Origin: Chromatiales bacterium
GTDB lineage: Bacteria > Pseudomonadota > Gammaproteobacteria > Thiohalospirales > Thiohalospiraceae
NCBI GenBank assembly: GCA_026984715.1
Contig: JALSRO010000139.1
Coordinates: forward strand, 1-16,819
Reading direction: 5' to 3'
Length of the DNA stretch: 16,819 nucleotides
Position 1 is the first letter of the stretch. Each line of letters opens with the position of its first letter. Position numbers and translations under genes: made by a program. The notes beneath the pieces were generated by a model. That model saw only the letters and a list, made by a program, of their open reading frames with translations. It was not told the origin of the DNA and searched no databases. This document shows positions 16,758 to 16,819 of this stretch, in pieces.

Positions 16758-16819
16758 GGCCGGGTTCTGGGCTTTGTTGATGGAACGAAACAGTTCATCC
16801 CTTGCCTGGTTGAGGCGCC
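16752..16819 (-). CDS. Unidentified protein, C-terminal end only
   Basis: On the minus strand the frame entering from the right edge reads RLNQARDELFRSINKAQNPAA and stops at TGA (16754-16752). The 21 residues look like the end of an amphipathic helix with a short polar tail, as a true C-terminus often does. The position, convergent with lon and closing 54 bp from its stop, also fits. The family cannot be recognised from so little sequence. The overlapping longer minus-strand frame that runs into lon looks like a shadow. Confidence 0.4.
   Translation of the reverse strand, partial: RLNQARDELFRSINKAQNPAA

Noticed and set aside
16493..16798. 101-codon minus-strand frame running from the right edge into lon
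   Set aside because: It is antisense to lon; a different frame, ending at 16752, gives a more protein-like C-terminus.

Overview
The window is GC-rich bacterial chromosome with a housekeeping backbone on the right (tig-clpP-clpX-lon, purEK, a tRNA-Leu) and accessory metabolism on the left. The family make-up points to a gammaproteobacterium: TatD paralogue close to E. coli YjjV, an ATP-grasp PurK beside a class I PurE, and the tig-clpP-clpX-lon order. The plant-type sucrose genes and a c554-type multihaem cytochrome suggest a chemolithotrophic or halotolerant lineage (sulfur oxidiser, nitrifier or methylotroph type). That lineage call is inference; no rRNA or other decisive marker is present.

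Layout. (1) 1-3771, plus strand: the 3' part of a sucrose-phosphate synthase with a fused HAD phosphatase-like domain overlaps by ATGA a full sucrose synthase. Together they can make sucrose and interconvert it with NDP-glucose and fructose. (2) 3772-4102: a convergent, AT-rich 331-bp gap holding a perfect inverted pair of consensus DnaA boxes, a third one-mismatch box, and an outer inverted repeat around them. This is the most unexpected element in the window. (3) 4103-8545, minus strand, read right to left: a secreted tetrahaem c554-like cytochrome, a membrane diguanylate cyclase with a large periplasmic sensor region, a YjjV-like TatD hydrolase and a UMF1/Atg22-type MFS transporter. The spacings are 27 bp, 46 bp and a 4-bp overlap, so one operon is plausible. 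(4) 8818-10442, minus strand: purE-purK, overlapping by 4 bp, for the carboxylation step of purine synthesis. (5) 10594-16698, plus strand: tRNA-Leu(UAG), then after 29 nt trigger factor, clpP (TTG start), clpX and lon. (6) 16752-16819, minus strand: the last 21 codons of an unidentified convergent gene.

The right half is a protein folding and degradation block: trigger factor meets nascent chains, ClpXP degrades tagged substrates and Lon removes misfolded ones. Its heat-shock wiring can be read in part. lon has a convincing sigma32-type promoter, and its start codon and weak Shine-Dalgarno lie in an AU-rich inverted repeat that could act as an RNA thermometer. A weaker sigma32-like match lies before clpP.

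No CRISPR array, insertion sequence, phage gene or transposase was seen, and no wholly new protein system. The observations most worth testing are the DnaA-box cluster, the lon leader repeat, and the cytochrome/diguanylate cyclase pairing.
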